This document shows, in pieces, positions 17,973 to 26,626 of a stretch of DNA of 64,000 nucleotides; within the stretch, counting starts at the first letter, position 1, and each line of letters starts with the position of its first letter. The translations under genes were made by a program, and so were the position numbers. Below the pieces are notes generated by a model, which saw only the letters and a list, made by a program, of their open reading frames with translations, searched no databases and had not been told where the DNA came from. The stretch lies in the NCBI GenBank assembly GCA_019637615.1, contig JAHBVJ010000006.1:1-64000 (forward strand). Reading direction: 5' to 3'. This DNA comes from Anaerolineae bacterium (GTDB lineage: Bacteria > Chloroflexota > Anaerolineae > Aggregatilineales > UBA2796).

Positions 17973-18722
17973 TTATCCTTGATGCTTTATGATGGTGGTC
18001 AGATCGAAGGCTGGCCCTTCGAGGCAGGTCGCTACGTCCTCGCCGCCGCAGCGGATCAGACAGGCCGCGCACGCGCCCACGCCGCACGGCATCGGCGGTT
18101 GAAACAGCCCGAATAGGTAATTTTCCGGCACATTCATGCGCACGCGCCGGACTTCTTCGCTCAAGCGCTGGTAATGCTCCAGATCGAACGGCGGCGGCGC
18201 GACGGCCACGATCTGATCCGCCCACTTCAGCGCCTGATCTTTACCCGACCACTGCGCCAGCGACTCAGCGTGCGCGATTTCGATCTCTTTTGGCAGCAGG
18301 TCGAGTGGATACTGTGTCGCCGCGCCCAATAACACCAGCGTCACCCCCGCCACGCGCTTGAGCATCGATTGCGCCAGCAGCAGCAGCGAAGCGGGCGTCG
18401 ATTCGATGGCGATCAGCAGCAAGGTGCGCAAATTATCCTTCACGGGGATCGGCTTCCCAATAGGGCCAAGCAAGCTGACGAACTGCTCCGGCTCGTACAC
18501 GCTGCCCGTCGGCAGTTCCACCGTGATCACCGTGCCGTTGCGCTGTACGGGCGTCCACGGTTCACGTAGAAACGGATCGAGCGAGAATGTTGTCCGCGCT
18601 AAAAATAGCTGACCGGGGCTGATGTCCATCGTGGCTTGGGCGCGGTTGATCGCCACGTCGAGGCGCTGAAGGGAGGGCGACACCCGCCGTACCCGTTCGA
18701 TAATGGCTTGAATTTCCTGCAT
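17973..18722 (-). CDS. PyrK-like electron-transfer subunit (2Fe-2S, FAD)
   Basis: A 249-residue protein of the PyrK/ferredoxin-reductase type. The C-terminal iron-sulfur loop CGVGACAAC...C followed by LEGPAFDL at about 210-240 matches PyrK, which passes electrons between NAD(H), FAD and the PyrD FMN. The N-terminal FAD-binding segment reads DPFLREPWTPV where PyrK usually has an LRRPYSI-like stretch, and VSLLGPIGKPI matches its LGPLGNGF-like turn. It is the first gene of a two-gene unit with the PyrD-like protein, so the pair should form one heteromeric flavoenzyme. Confidence 0.75.
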   Translation of the reverse strand: MQEIQAIIERVRRVSPSLQRLDVAINRAQATMDISPGQLFLARTTFSLDPFLREPWTPVQRNGTVITVELPTGSVYEPEQFVSLLGPIGKPIPVKDNLRTLLLIAIESTPASLLLLAQSMLKRVAGVTLVLLGAATQYPLDLLPKEIEIAHAESLAQWSGKDQALKWADQIVAVAPPPFDLEHYQRLSEEVRRVRMNVPENYLFGLFQPPMPCGVGACAACLIRCGGEDVATCLEGPAFDLTTIIKHQG

Positions 18723-18791
18723 AATACCCTTACTGCTGTGTCCGACCTTCTAGCGTATCACAAAAATACGCCGCGTTGGCAAATAAGCTGC

Positions 18792-19931
18792 TTATGATAG
18801 CCCTAGCGCCAAAACGTTCCCAAGATGCTGCGCTGCGTTGGTGAGCCATTCCCCCGCGTGCGTGATCGCCTCGTCCAGCGTGCATACGCGCGGCACGATG
18901 CTCCACGCCGCGCTGATTCCGATGGCGTGCAGCGTGTCAGGATCGGCGTCCAACATGCCTGCCAGCGCTACGACAGGAACGTTGAATTGGCGAGCGACTT
19001 CCGCGATGCTCTGCACGGCTTTCCCGCCCACTGTTTGCGCGTCCAGTTTGCCCTCGCCCGTCACGATCAGATCGACGCTCGGCAACTGTCGATCATAGCC
19101 CAACAGTTTGATGATGGTCGCGCCGCCCGGACTGAGTTCTGCGCCGAGACAGCCCACGATCCCTGCGCCAAAGCCGCCCGCCGCGCCGCTCCCCGCCAGA
19201 TCAACCACCTCGCGCCCGACCTCGCGCCGGATCACGTCAGCAAAGCGACTCAGATTGGCGTCGAGTTGCTCCACCATCGCCGGATCAGCGCCCTTTTGCG
19301 GGCCAAAGATGCGCGCCGCCCCGCGTTCCCCGATCAATGGGTTCGTCACATCGGACAGCAGCACGATCTGCGTTTTGCCCAGTAGCTTCTCTGCCGGAGC
19401 CACCTCTATATGCGCCAATTGTGCGAGTCCTGCGCCGCCGGTGGGAATATCTTGCCCGTTATCGTCCAATAACCGCACGCCGAGTGCCTGCAAACAGCCC
19501 GCCCCGCCTTCCACCGTCGCACTGCCGCCCATGCCGATGTAAATGCGCTGCGCGCCATGTTCCACCGCCGCGCGGATCAACTCACCTGTGCCCCATGAAG
19601 TCGTGATCATCGGGTTGCGTGCCGCGCGCGGGATCAACTCCACACCCGAAGCCCGTGCCATTTCGATCACGGCGGTTGTCTCACCCTTCAACCAACCATA
19701 CGTCGCTTCTACAGGCTGCCCTAATGGATTCTTGACCGTGACTGCGATGCGTTCGCCGCCCAGACCATCGATGATCGTGTCCAGCGTGCCGTCACCGCCA
19801 TCCGCCAGCGGCATCGCCAGCAAGTCGAGGTTTTCCAACCGCGAACGGCGCAGCCCCTCCGCGATGCATTCGACGGCGCGTTGCGCGGTCAGGCTGCCTC
19901 GGAAGGCATTCGGTGCGATGGCAATGCGCAT
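18792..19931 (-). CDS. garK: Glycerate kinase, GarK/GlxK type
   Basis: A 379-residue enzyme phosphorylating D-glycerate to 2-phosphoglycerate. The start MRIAIAPNAFRGSLTAQRAVECI and the motif MPLADGGDGTLD (near 41-52) are diagnostic of the family. GMGGSATVEGGAG near 154-166 forms the nucleotide/substrate loop and DLIVTGEGKLDAQTVGGKA near 283-301 is the C-terminal signature. It stands alone. No glyoxylate or glucarate genes are near, so it may serve photorespiration-like or serine-derived glycerate. Confidence 0.92.
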   Translation of the reverse strand: MRIAIAPNAFRGSLTAQRAVECIAEGLRRSRLENLDLLAMPLADGGDGTLDTIIDGLGGERIAVTVKNPLGQPVEATYGWLKGETTAVIEMARASGVELIPRAARNPMITTSWGTGELIRAAVEHGAQRIYIGMGGSATVEGGAGCLQALGVRLLDDNGQDIPTGGAGLAQLAHIEVAPAEKLLGKTQIVLLSDVTNPLIGERGAARIFGPQKGADPAMVEQLDANLSRFADVIRREVGREVVDLAGSGAAGGFGAGIVGCLGAELSPGGATIIKLLGYDRQLPSVDLIVTGEGKLDAQTVGGKAVQSIAEVARQFNVPVVALAGMLDADPDTLHAIGISAAWSIVPRVCTLDEAITHAGEWLTNAAQHLGNVLALGLS

Positions 19932-20045
19932 AATGTATCCTCTTTAGTCTATTCACTACGGGTAAGATTTTAGCCACAACGCCAGTAGGTGAAAACGATG
20001 ACCAAACCGAAGCCACCGTAAACTTGGATGAACGAAGCACTCAGG

Positions 20046-20063
20046 ACTAAGCACTAAGCACTA
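20046..20063 (+). repeat. ACTAAGC heptamer repeat in the GNAT leader
   Basis: Two and a half tandem copies of the 7-mer ACTAAGC (actaagcactaagcacta) lie 20 bases upstream of the GNAT start. Related copies are at 29075-29086, 32979-33005 and 34802-34827, all on the plus strand, so this is a dispersed short repeat. Confidence 0.6.
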
Positions 20064-20082
20064 TTTTAAGGAGAAACTTGCC

Positions 20083-20601
20083 GTGAAACTCAGCTTGATT
20101 CCCGCCGATCCAAAGCTGCACGATACTTTACTACGCAACTTGTGGCAGTTCTACCTCTACGAATTCAGCCGCTTCACGCGTGACACAGTGACGCCATCCG
20201 GTCGCTTTGCCGAAACCGAACTGGATGGCGTGTTCAGCCGTTATAAGCGTCATCCCTTCCTCATCTACGCGGATGACGCGGTGGCGGGCTTTGCCATTGT
20301 AGACAGCGGCATCAAAAGCCATTTTACCGACAGTGTATCAGTCATCTACATGTATGAATTCTTCATCCTTGCGGGCTACCAGAAGCGCGGGCTAGGGGCG
20401 CAGGTAGCGACGCGCTTGTTCGATCAATTCCCCGGTCATTGGGAAGTCTTCGAGATGGCGGATAACCTCGCGGCGCAACATTTCTGGCGCAAGGTCATCG
20501 GGCGCTATACCAGCGGCAAGTACCGCGAGATCACGCTCGTCACTGCCGATGGGTTCGTGCAATTTTTCGACAGCGGGGTCACAACGCGGAAAACTGACTG
20601 A
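20083..20601 (+). CDS. GNAT-family N-acetyltransferase
   Basis: A 172-residue acetyltransferase with the acetyl-CoA motif A near residues 98-112 (FILAGYQKRGLGAQVATRLF, where Q-K-R-G-L-G-A is the pyrophosphate loop). It starts at GTG with AAGGAG about 10 bases upstream. The family acetylates amines on small molecules or proteins. The acceptor is not predictable from the sequence or from its unrelated neighbours. Confidence 0.85.
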   Translation: MKLSLIPADPKLHDTLLRNLWQFYLYEFSRFTRDTVTPSGRFAETELDGVFSRYKRHPFLIYADDAVAGFAIVDSGIKSHFTDSVSVIYMYEFFILAGYQKRGLGAQVATRLFDQFPGHWEVFEMADNLAAQHFWRKVIGRYTSGKYREITLVTADGFVQFFDSGVTTRKTD

Positions 20602-20746
20602 GTTGGTTGGGGTTGATCCTCAATGTGAAGACTCTAAATGGCGGTTGGGCAGGACGGTGCCATTGGCGACATCGCTATTCTCTCCTAAGCTAGGGTAGAA
20701 TCACCCCGCCATTCGATTTTGAGCATCATGCTCAGTAGGACTCAAC

Positions 20747-21985
20747 ATGACACGTATCGTTATTACAGGGATGGGATGCCTCAGCCCGCTAGGAAATAGC
20801 GTGCAAACGACATGGGAAGGCATCAAGGCGGGACGGTCGGGCATCGCCACGCTGACCCGCTTGGACATATCCACTGTTGAAACGAAGATCGGCGGCGAGG
20901 TCAAAGGCTTTGAACCGGAAGCCCATTTTGGGCACAAAGAAGCCCGCCGCATGGATCGCTTCAGTCAACTCGCGGTAGTCGCCGCGCTTCAGGCGGTAGA
21001 AGACGCCAACTATGCCATCACGCCGGACAACACCTTCGATACGGCGGTATTAGTCAGCAACGGTTTCGGCGGGCCGGAAACATTAGGCGAATCCATCGAG
21101 ACGTTCCGTCTGTACGGTACCAAAAAAGTCAAACCGACTTCGTTCCCCGCCGTACTGCCCAATATCGTGAGCGCCTCAATAGCGATGCGCTTGGGCAGTC
21201 GTGGCGTCTGCTTCAATTACGCGGCAGCTTGTGCCACCAGCGCCGTCTCGATTGGCGAAGGCGCGGAACTGATCAAACGTGGCGATGCGGAAGTTGTGCT
21301 GGTCGGTGGCACCGAAGCCTCACTCGTGCCGTATGTGCTGGCAGGGCTGAACTCGATGCGCGCCATGTCTACGCGCAACGATGATCCCGAATGCGCCAGC
21401 CGCCCCTTCGATGCCAACCGTGATGGCTTCGTGCCCGCCGAAGGAGCCGCCGTCCTCGTGCTGGAAAGCCTCGAACATGCCCGATCGCGCGGCGCGCATA
21501 TTTATGGGGAACTGGTCGGCTACGCGGCTTCCTGCGATGCGTGGCACGTCACCGCGCCGGATTCGGAAGGCACCTCGATTACCTACGCCATCCGCCGTGC
21601 CTTGCAAAAAGCGGGACTGACCATCTACGACATCGACTACATCAACGCGCACGGCACCAGCACGCTGCTCGGCGATTTGCAAGAAACCCGCGTGATCAAG
21701 CAGGTCTTCGGGGAGCACGCCTACAAAGTGCCGATCAGCTCAACCAAGTCGATGACGGGGCACGCCATGAGCACGTCCGGCGCGTTCGAGGCCATCTTCT
21801 CGATCATGGCGCTTAACGACGGCATCATGCCGCCCACCATCAATCTCGAAACGCCCGATCCCGCTTGCGATCTCGATTACATCCCGAATGTTGCCCGCGC
21901 CAAACCGCTGACCTATGTGATGTCGAACTCATTCGGCTTCGGCGGTCAAAACGCGATTCTGATCTTCAAAAAGTACACGGAATAA
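20747..21985 (+). CDS. fabF: Beta-ketoacyl-ACP synthase II
   Basis: A 412-residue thiolase-fold condensing enzyme that elongates acyl-ACP with malonyl-ACP in fatty acid synthesis. The catalytic triad is Cys162 in NYAAACATS, His302 in INAHGTST and His339 in SMTGHAMSTSG. The C-terminal SNSFGFGGQNA is the usual FabF ending. AGGA lies 7 bases before the ATG. No other fab genes are in the neighbourhood, so it could be a second KAS copy with its own specificity. Confidence 0.92.
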   Translation: MTRIVITGMGCLSPLGNSVQTTWEGIKAGRSGIATLTRLDISTVETKIGGEVKGFEPEAHFGHKEARRMDRFSQLAVVAALQAVEDANYAITPDNTFDTAVLVSNGFGGPETLGESIETFRLYGTKKVKPTSFPAVLPNIVSASIAMRLGSRGVCFNYAAACATSAVSIGEGAELIKRGDAEVVLVGGTEASLVPYVLAGLNSMRAMSTRNDDPECASRPFDANRDGFVPAEGAAVLVLESLEHARSRGAHIYGELVGYAASCDAWHVTAPDSEGTSITYAIRRALQKAGLTIYDIDYINAHGTSTLLGDLQETRVIKQVFGEHAYKVPISSTKSMTGHAMSTSGAFEAIFSIMALNDGIMPPTINLETPDPACDLDYIPNVARAKPLTYVMSNSFGFGGQNAILIFKKYTE

Positions 21986-22035
21986 TGTATTGCGCTGGAG
22001 CCTGATCGTAATATCAGGCTTCACGCACTGCCTTG

Positions 22036-22902
22036 CTATTCAGCCGTATTGGCGAGGTTATCCTCATCATCGTTGGCAAGATGCTGAATAACCAACCGCT
22101 GCAAATCTTCGACTTGCTTCATCAGCCCGCGAATCTCCACTTCCGCCTTGAGGTTGACATCATACTCGATGTCGTTGCGGATGCGGTCGCGCTCGGCTTG
22201 GCGGTTCTGGCTGATCAGCACGAACAGCGACAGGAAAATTGCCTCTAGCGAGACAACCATCGTCAGGAAACTAAACGGGTAAGGGTCAAACGCCGCAATG
22301 CCGGGGATGATCCCGGAATTGATGATGATCCAGATCAGAAACCACGCCAGACTCGCGTACACGAATTTGATGCTGCCCGACATCGCCGTCAGCGTGTCCG
22401 ACAGCCGTTCGCCCCACGACAACGGCTTCTGCTCGACGACCTCGTTGACGTTCTTGGCGGTGCGGTGCCGGACGAGCTGATTCGCCTCGCGGATGCGCTT
22501 ACCGAGCATCGTTAACATGTCCAGCGCCGCGTGTGGATGCGCCTTGACCAGCATCTGCAAGTCGTGCCGATCCACGACGTACATTTCGGTGTTGCGCACG
22601 GCGACCGCGCTGGCGGAACGCGGTTCGTCATCCAGCAGCGACAACTCCCCGAAGATCTGCCCCGGTTGCACGAATTCCAGCGTCACGCGTTCGCCATCTT
22701 CATCGCGCAGAAATAGCTCGACTTCTCCCGATCGGACGATGTACATCGTGTTGCCCGGATCGCCCAAGGAAAAGATCGTCTGCCCCGCGATGCATTTCTT
22801 GTAATCCAGATTCTCCGCCAGCAGCGAAAGCTCCTGTTTATCCATCAGGGCAAATAAAGGAATGTGAACAAGCAGTTCAGGATCGACCAGTGTGTTGCGC
22901 AT
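22036..22902 (-). CDS. Cyclic nucleotide-binding/DUF1003 membrane protein
   Basis: A 288-residue two-domain protein. Residues about 10-125 form a cNMP-binding barrel with phosphate-binding cassette FGELSLLDDEPRSASAVA. Residues about 165-240 are DUF1003 with two transmembrane helices (FVYASLAWFLIWIIINSG and FLTMVVSLEAIFLSLFVLIS) and the conserved tail SQNRQAERDRIRNDIEYDVN, then a short coiled coil. The ATG at 22902 has GAGGAG just upstream, whereas the frame extension to 22956 has none. The protein probably senses a cyclic nucleotide at the membrane. The role of DUF1003 is unknown. Confidence 0.88.
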   Translation of the reverse strand: MRNTLVDPELLVHIPLFALMDKQELSLLAENLDYKKCIAGQTIFSLGDPGNTMYIVRSGEVELFLRDEDGERVTLEFVQPGQIFGELSLLDDEPRSASAVAVRNTEMYVVDRHDLQMLVKAHPHAALDMLTMLGKRIREANQLVRHRTAKNVNEVVEQKPLSWGERLSDTLTAMSGSIKFVYASLAWFLIWIIINSGIIPGIAAFDPYPFSFLTMVVSLEAIFLSLFVLISQNRQAERDRIRNDIEYDVNLKAEVEIRGLMKQVEDLQRLVIQHLANDDEDNLANTAE

Positions 22903-23026
22903 AGGCTCCTCACATGTCCGTTCGTGTTTTGTTAGCAGGTTTAGATTGGCGCGCACAAATTCGCTAAGTATACTCGGAATATGCTCAGGATGGCTTTATC
23001 CCAAGTACGCGGAGTCAGTGTAGATT

Positions 23027-24481
23027 ATGGTCTTGATCCCGTCGAAATTGCCTCGTCATTTGATGGTGTTGTTAGTCATTCTGCTATGTTTCACACAATT
23101 GCCGCCCGTTTATTCTCAATCCGATGCCAAAACAGTCGTCAACCCTCGCTTCGGCGCGGTCGAATCGTATTACCGTCCTGATGATGCGGTAGATGCGGGC
23201 ATCGGCTGGGATCGCATCATCTTCGAGTGGCGCTATTTGCAGCCCAACGGCCCCGACGACTGGGAAACCGCCACATGGGAGCCGTATATCGAAGCGGCCA
23301 AAACGGGCGGGCGCGAGATCGTCGGCCTGATCAAAAATGCGCCCTTCTGGGCAACAGGCACCAAAGTGCTCGGCGCGGTGCCGTCAGGCATCAACCTACC
23401 GCTGGACGATCCCAACAACCAGTGGGCAACCTTCATCCGCAAGCTGACCAAGTATTACAGCAAGATCGGCATCCATCACTGGATCATCTACAACGAACCC
23501 GACATCCGCCCGAAAGACCTGCCCGACAATTTCTTCGAGTTTGAAGGCGATGTGACGCAGTATTTCAAACTGGTCAAGACGGCCTATCAGGTCGCCCACG
23601 GCAATGACGGCGAGGCCGTGATTCACCTCGCGGGGCTGAACTACTGGATCGATAAAGGTCGTCGCCGTCCCTTCTATCTCCGCTATCTGCTCCAGCGTGC
23701 CTTCGGGGACGCCTACTGTCGCCAGCACGATCTCTGCTTCGATGTGCTGACCGTCCATGTTTACGGTGGCCTCAGCTTGGTGACGGAAGTCGTCAACCGC
23801 TATCGTGGCTTCTTGGCGGAGTTCGGTTTCGAGAAAAAACCGATGTGGATCAACGAGATGAACATGCGCCCGACTCTCGATCCCGGTTGGGTCTATCGCG
23901 GCAAGGTCTACCAGACCGAGCCAGATGTCACCATCGAAGATCAAGCTGCCTTCATCATTCAAGGCATTGCGCTGGCGATGAATCTCGGCGTGGATCGCAT
24001 CGGCATTTACCGCCTCTACGACAACCATTATTCCTATGACGACAAAATCGCCAGCAGCTACGAAGCGTGGGGCTTGGTGCGTCCCAACGGCACCCGGCGT
24101 CCCGGCTACTACGCGTTACAAACGGCGGCGCGCCTATTCCGCGATGTGAAAAGCACCAAATTGACCACCCATCGCGGCATCACCACCGTGACGATGGATG
24201 CGGGCGACAAAACGATCTACGTGGTCTGGAACGAAACCGTCAACGAAAAAATGGTGGCGATCCCTGTGGTCGGCCCACGCACCAACACGCTCATCTACGC
24301 CGATGGCACCACGGTTCCGCTCAAGGCGCAGTCCGCCGTTATCGGGGATATTTACGAATTCAAACTGCCGCCCTGCACCGATCCCTGCCTCGTCAAGGGC
24401 AATCCGCGCATCGTGGTGCAGCCCGGATCAGCGCAAACGGTGTATCTAAGCTCGGCGGGCAAGCTGGCGGAAATCAAGTGA
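23027..24481 (+). CDS. Secreted clan GH-A glycoside hydrolase-like protein
   Basis: A 484-residue exported protein with a signal peptide (LMVLLVILLCFTQLPPVYS) and a TIM-barrel glycosidase domain. The acid/base Glu157 lies in WIIYNEPD, and Glu277 in MWINEMNM occupies the nucleophile position, which is the clan GH-A arrangement seen in GH5 and GH39. VHVYGG near 243-248 is a conserved substrate-side strand. The C-terminal 120 residues form a beta domain. The ATG lacks a clear ribosome site and Met13 could be the true start. Substrate unknown; a xylosidase or cellulase name would be over-precise. Confidence 0.75.
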   Translation: MVLIPSKLPRHLMVLLVILLCFTQLPPVYSQSDAKTVVNPRFGAVESYYRPDDAVDAGIGWDRIIFEWRYLQPNGPDDWETATWEPYIEAAKTGGREIVGLIKNAPFWATGTKVLGAVPSGINLPLDDPNNQWATFIRKLTKYYSKIGIHHWIIYNEPDIRPKDLPDNFFEFEGDVTQYFKLVKTAYQVAHGNDGEAVIHLAGLNYWIDKGRRRPFYLRYLLQRAFGDAYCRQHDLCFDVLTVHVYGGLSLVTEVVNRYRGFLAEFGFEKKPMWINEMNMRPTLDPGWVYRGKVYQTEPDVTIEDQAAFIIQGIALAMNLGVDRIGIYRLYDNHYSYDDKIASSYEAWGLVRPNGTRRPGYYALQTAARLFRDVKSTKLTTHRGITTVTMDAGDKTIYVVWNETVNEKMVAIPVVGPRTNTLIYADGTTVPLKAQSAVIGDIYEFKLPPCTDPCLVKGNPRIVVQPGSAQTVYLSSAGKLAEIK

Positions 24482-24519
24482 GAGAGGTGGTTATCGTCCG
24501 GCGTTATAGGAATTTACGA

Positions 24520-26394
24520 ATGGTATCACGTATGAAAAAGCATCGAATTATCGCTATGGCAAGCAGCTCAAGCCTGATCGCGCTGTTGCTAATCTTCGCG
24601 TTGTTAGCGACCAATCTGCTCGCCCTGAAGGCGCAAACCGTCGATCCGTGGAGCGCGGCTGATCAGATTCGCAGCGAATTGTTCGCGGCGCAGAAGGAAA
24701 TTCTCGCCAGCCGTCCCGACGCAGCGCTCCAACACGTCCAATCCGCGCAGCAGCTCTATCAAACGACGCTGGAACAGGCCATCAAGCAAGCCGCCCCAGA
24801 GATCGACACCACCATCACCCAGATATTCAGCCAATTGCTGACGCTGCCGCTAGATGGCAACGCGCTCTCGTATGAACGCAGCTATCTGTGGACGCTCTTG
24901 TTAGGCGGCAGTCGCGAAGTCGTCATCGCGGCGATCCGTCGTGGCGATAAAGATACCGCCCGTTCGTGGCTGCTGCTGCGTGATTACCGCACCTCGACGC
25001 GTTACATGCGCCCCGATGCGGATGCCACCTTAGCGCTGCACGCCTTCCTCGATGACAAACGCGGTGCGGAAGAAACCGTCAAGGCCATTGATGTCGATCT
25101 GCTGGACGGCTACCAGACGCTGATGATCGAAGCGATGAGCGATGCCGAATCCGCCCGCGCCAACAAATTCACCACCAGAGTCGCGGAACAAGCCGGTCTG
25201 GTCGTCGGCTATTTCGAAATCTTGCAAGCCGAATTCGTAGCGCGGCGCGGTCAAGAAGCCCTCGCCCAGATTCAGAAGTACGAAGACGCCGTCAAAACCG
25301 CCGCCATCGCCAATGATGGCGCGCGTTTCGATACCGCGCTGGCACAGCTTCGCAGCGGACTGCGCACGTTTCAAGCCTCGCCGCTGCCGGGGAACGAACA
25401 AGCCTTACGCATTCAGCAGGTGGATAATCAGGTCGGGTTAGCCGCCTTGGAGTATGCGCGGGGTGTGCGCGGCGGCAAGATCATCACAGATTTCGAATAT
25501 CAAGAAGCGCTGGCGCTAATCCAGACCACCCTCGTCGCCTATGCCGACATCGAACCGCTGTTGGTAGAGCGCGATGTAAAGGGAGCCGATCAACTGCTGG
25601 CCTTGATCAAGAAGATGGATAGCCAGATGCGCAACCGCGAGGAGCCGGAAGACTTACGGGTGACGGCTGACGCTGCCAAACAGGTCTTGAAAGAGCTGAC
25701 TCCGCCCGATTTTGTGCAGCGCATCAGCGGCAGCTCGGATCGCGACATCATCAGCGCCTTCCTGAATCAGGTGGAAACGTCGGTCGCGGTTGGCGATTAC
25801 ACCTTAGCCGAGACTGCCCGCATTCAAGCCTATCAACTGGCGAATGCGCGGTTTAACGCGCGGCTGCTCGGCACCCTGCCCGATCTCACCAACGAGATCG
25901 AAGGCTTATTCTGGCAGGGTCTAACCGATCAAACCGGTCTCGCCACACTGATCAATAACCGCGCTTCCACCGAAGAGGTCAACCACGTGGTGTCGCTGCT
26001 CAATGCCCGCCTCACCGAAGCGGATCAAGCGCTGTCTCGGAATACCACGCTCTCGCTCTGGTTCATCCCTACCTTGGTAGGCACGTTTGTCTTCGTCGTG
26101 CTGCGCTTTATCGTGCGGTCGTCTCGCCAGCGCGGCCTCAGCCTTGTGCTGCTAACCGTCTGCCTGTGCATTGTGGCGGGCGTCGTGATCCATGCGCTGC
26201 AAATGAGCGGATCGTTGCCCATCACGCCCGTGTATGGCTTCCATTTGCCCACGTGGATAGGCGATTGGTTCGGCCTCTACCCGACGCTGCAAGGCACGCT
26301 CACGCAGCTTGCCATCATCGGTCTGGTCTACGTGTTGACCTTGCTCCCGCAGCGCAGCCAGAAAAACGCTCCGTCGAGCACCCGCGCTGCGTAA
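24520..26394 (+). CDS. FTR1-like exported helical protein lacking the permease core
   Basis: A 624-residue protein with an N-terminal signal or anchor helix, a long all-helical region (about 40-500) and three C-terminal transmembrane segments near 514-533, 545-562 and 590-608. The ending (AGVVIHALQMSGSLP, then WIGDWFGLYPTLQGTLTQL) resembles the C-terminus of FTR1-type iron permeases, and the helical region resembles their periplasmic domain. The R-E-G-L-E iron-binding helices that define FTR1 are absent. AGGA lies 9 bases before the ATG. A GTG at 24478 overlapping the previous stop is an alternative start. It is probably coupled to the glycosidase gene. Transport function is doubtful. Confidence 0.6.
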   Translation: MVSRMKKHRIIAMASSSSLIALLLIFALLATNLLALKAQTVDPWSAADQIRSELFAAQKEILASRPDAALQHVQSAQQLYQTTLEQAIKQAAPEIDTTITQIFSQLLTLPLDGNALSYERSYLWTLLLGGSREVVIAAIRRGDKDTARSWLLLRDYRTSTRYMRPDADATLALHAFLDDKRGAEETVKAIDVDLLDGYQTLMIEAMSDAESARANKFTTRVAEQAGLVVGYFEILQAEFVARRGQEALAQIQKYEDAVKTAAIANDGARFDTALAQLRSGLRTFQASPLPGNEQALRIQQVDNQVGLAALEYARGVRGGKIITDFEYQEALALIQTTLVAYADIEPLLVERDVKGADQLLALIKKMDSQMRNREEPEDLRVTADAAKQVLKELTPPDFVQRISGSSDRDIISAFLNQVETSVAVGDYTLAETARIQAYQLANARFNARLLGTLPDLTNEIEGLFWQGLTDQTGLATLINNRASTEEVNHVVSLLNARLTEADQALSRNTTLSLWFIPTLVGTFVFVVLRFIVRSSRQRGLSLVLLTVCLCIVAGVVIHALQMSGSLPITPVYGFHLPTWIGDWFGLYPTLQGTLTQLAIIGLVYVLTLLPQRSQKNAPSSTRAA

Positions 26395-26554
26395 TCTCTG
26401 CTAACCTTCAACTCTCGGACGGTCTGCTCTGGTTCACGGCAAACCGTCCGATAACGCCTTTTTCTGACCAAACTCATCCATCACCTCATACCTTTTGTCG
26501 CCTTTCGCAATTAGTGCGAATTCTCCCCCAAGTAACGGTGGTGGTCTACAGGTT

Positions 26555-26594
26555 CCCCCTCTCCGCTCCGCAAAGAGGGGGTCAGGGGGTGAGG
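26555..26594 (+). repeat. GC-rich hairpin repeat, copy 1
   Basis: The arms CCCCCTCT (26555-26562) and AGAGGGGG (26574-26581) are followed by TCAGGGGGTGAGG. The same layout recurs at 29006-29046 (TCCCCTTC, GAGAAGGGG, then TCGGGGGATGAGG). It lies between the convergent FTR1-like and EamA genes and may double as a terminator. Confidence 0.6.
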
Positions 26595-26626
26595 TGATCT
26601 TCCACATCCGATCATCGAGTATCTGC

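Noticed and set aside
17080..17982. 300-codon plus-strand frame over the PyrD-like gene
   Set aside because: Composition is His/Arg/Cys-rich and it mirrors the PyrD-like codons. No motif or ribosome site.
24067..24519. N-terminal extension of the FTR1-like protein into the glycosidase gene
   Set aside because: The first 151 codons overlap the glycosidase in another frame and have no homology. The ATG at 24520 has a ribosome site and starts a signal sequence.
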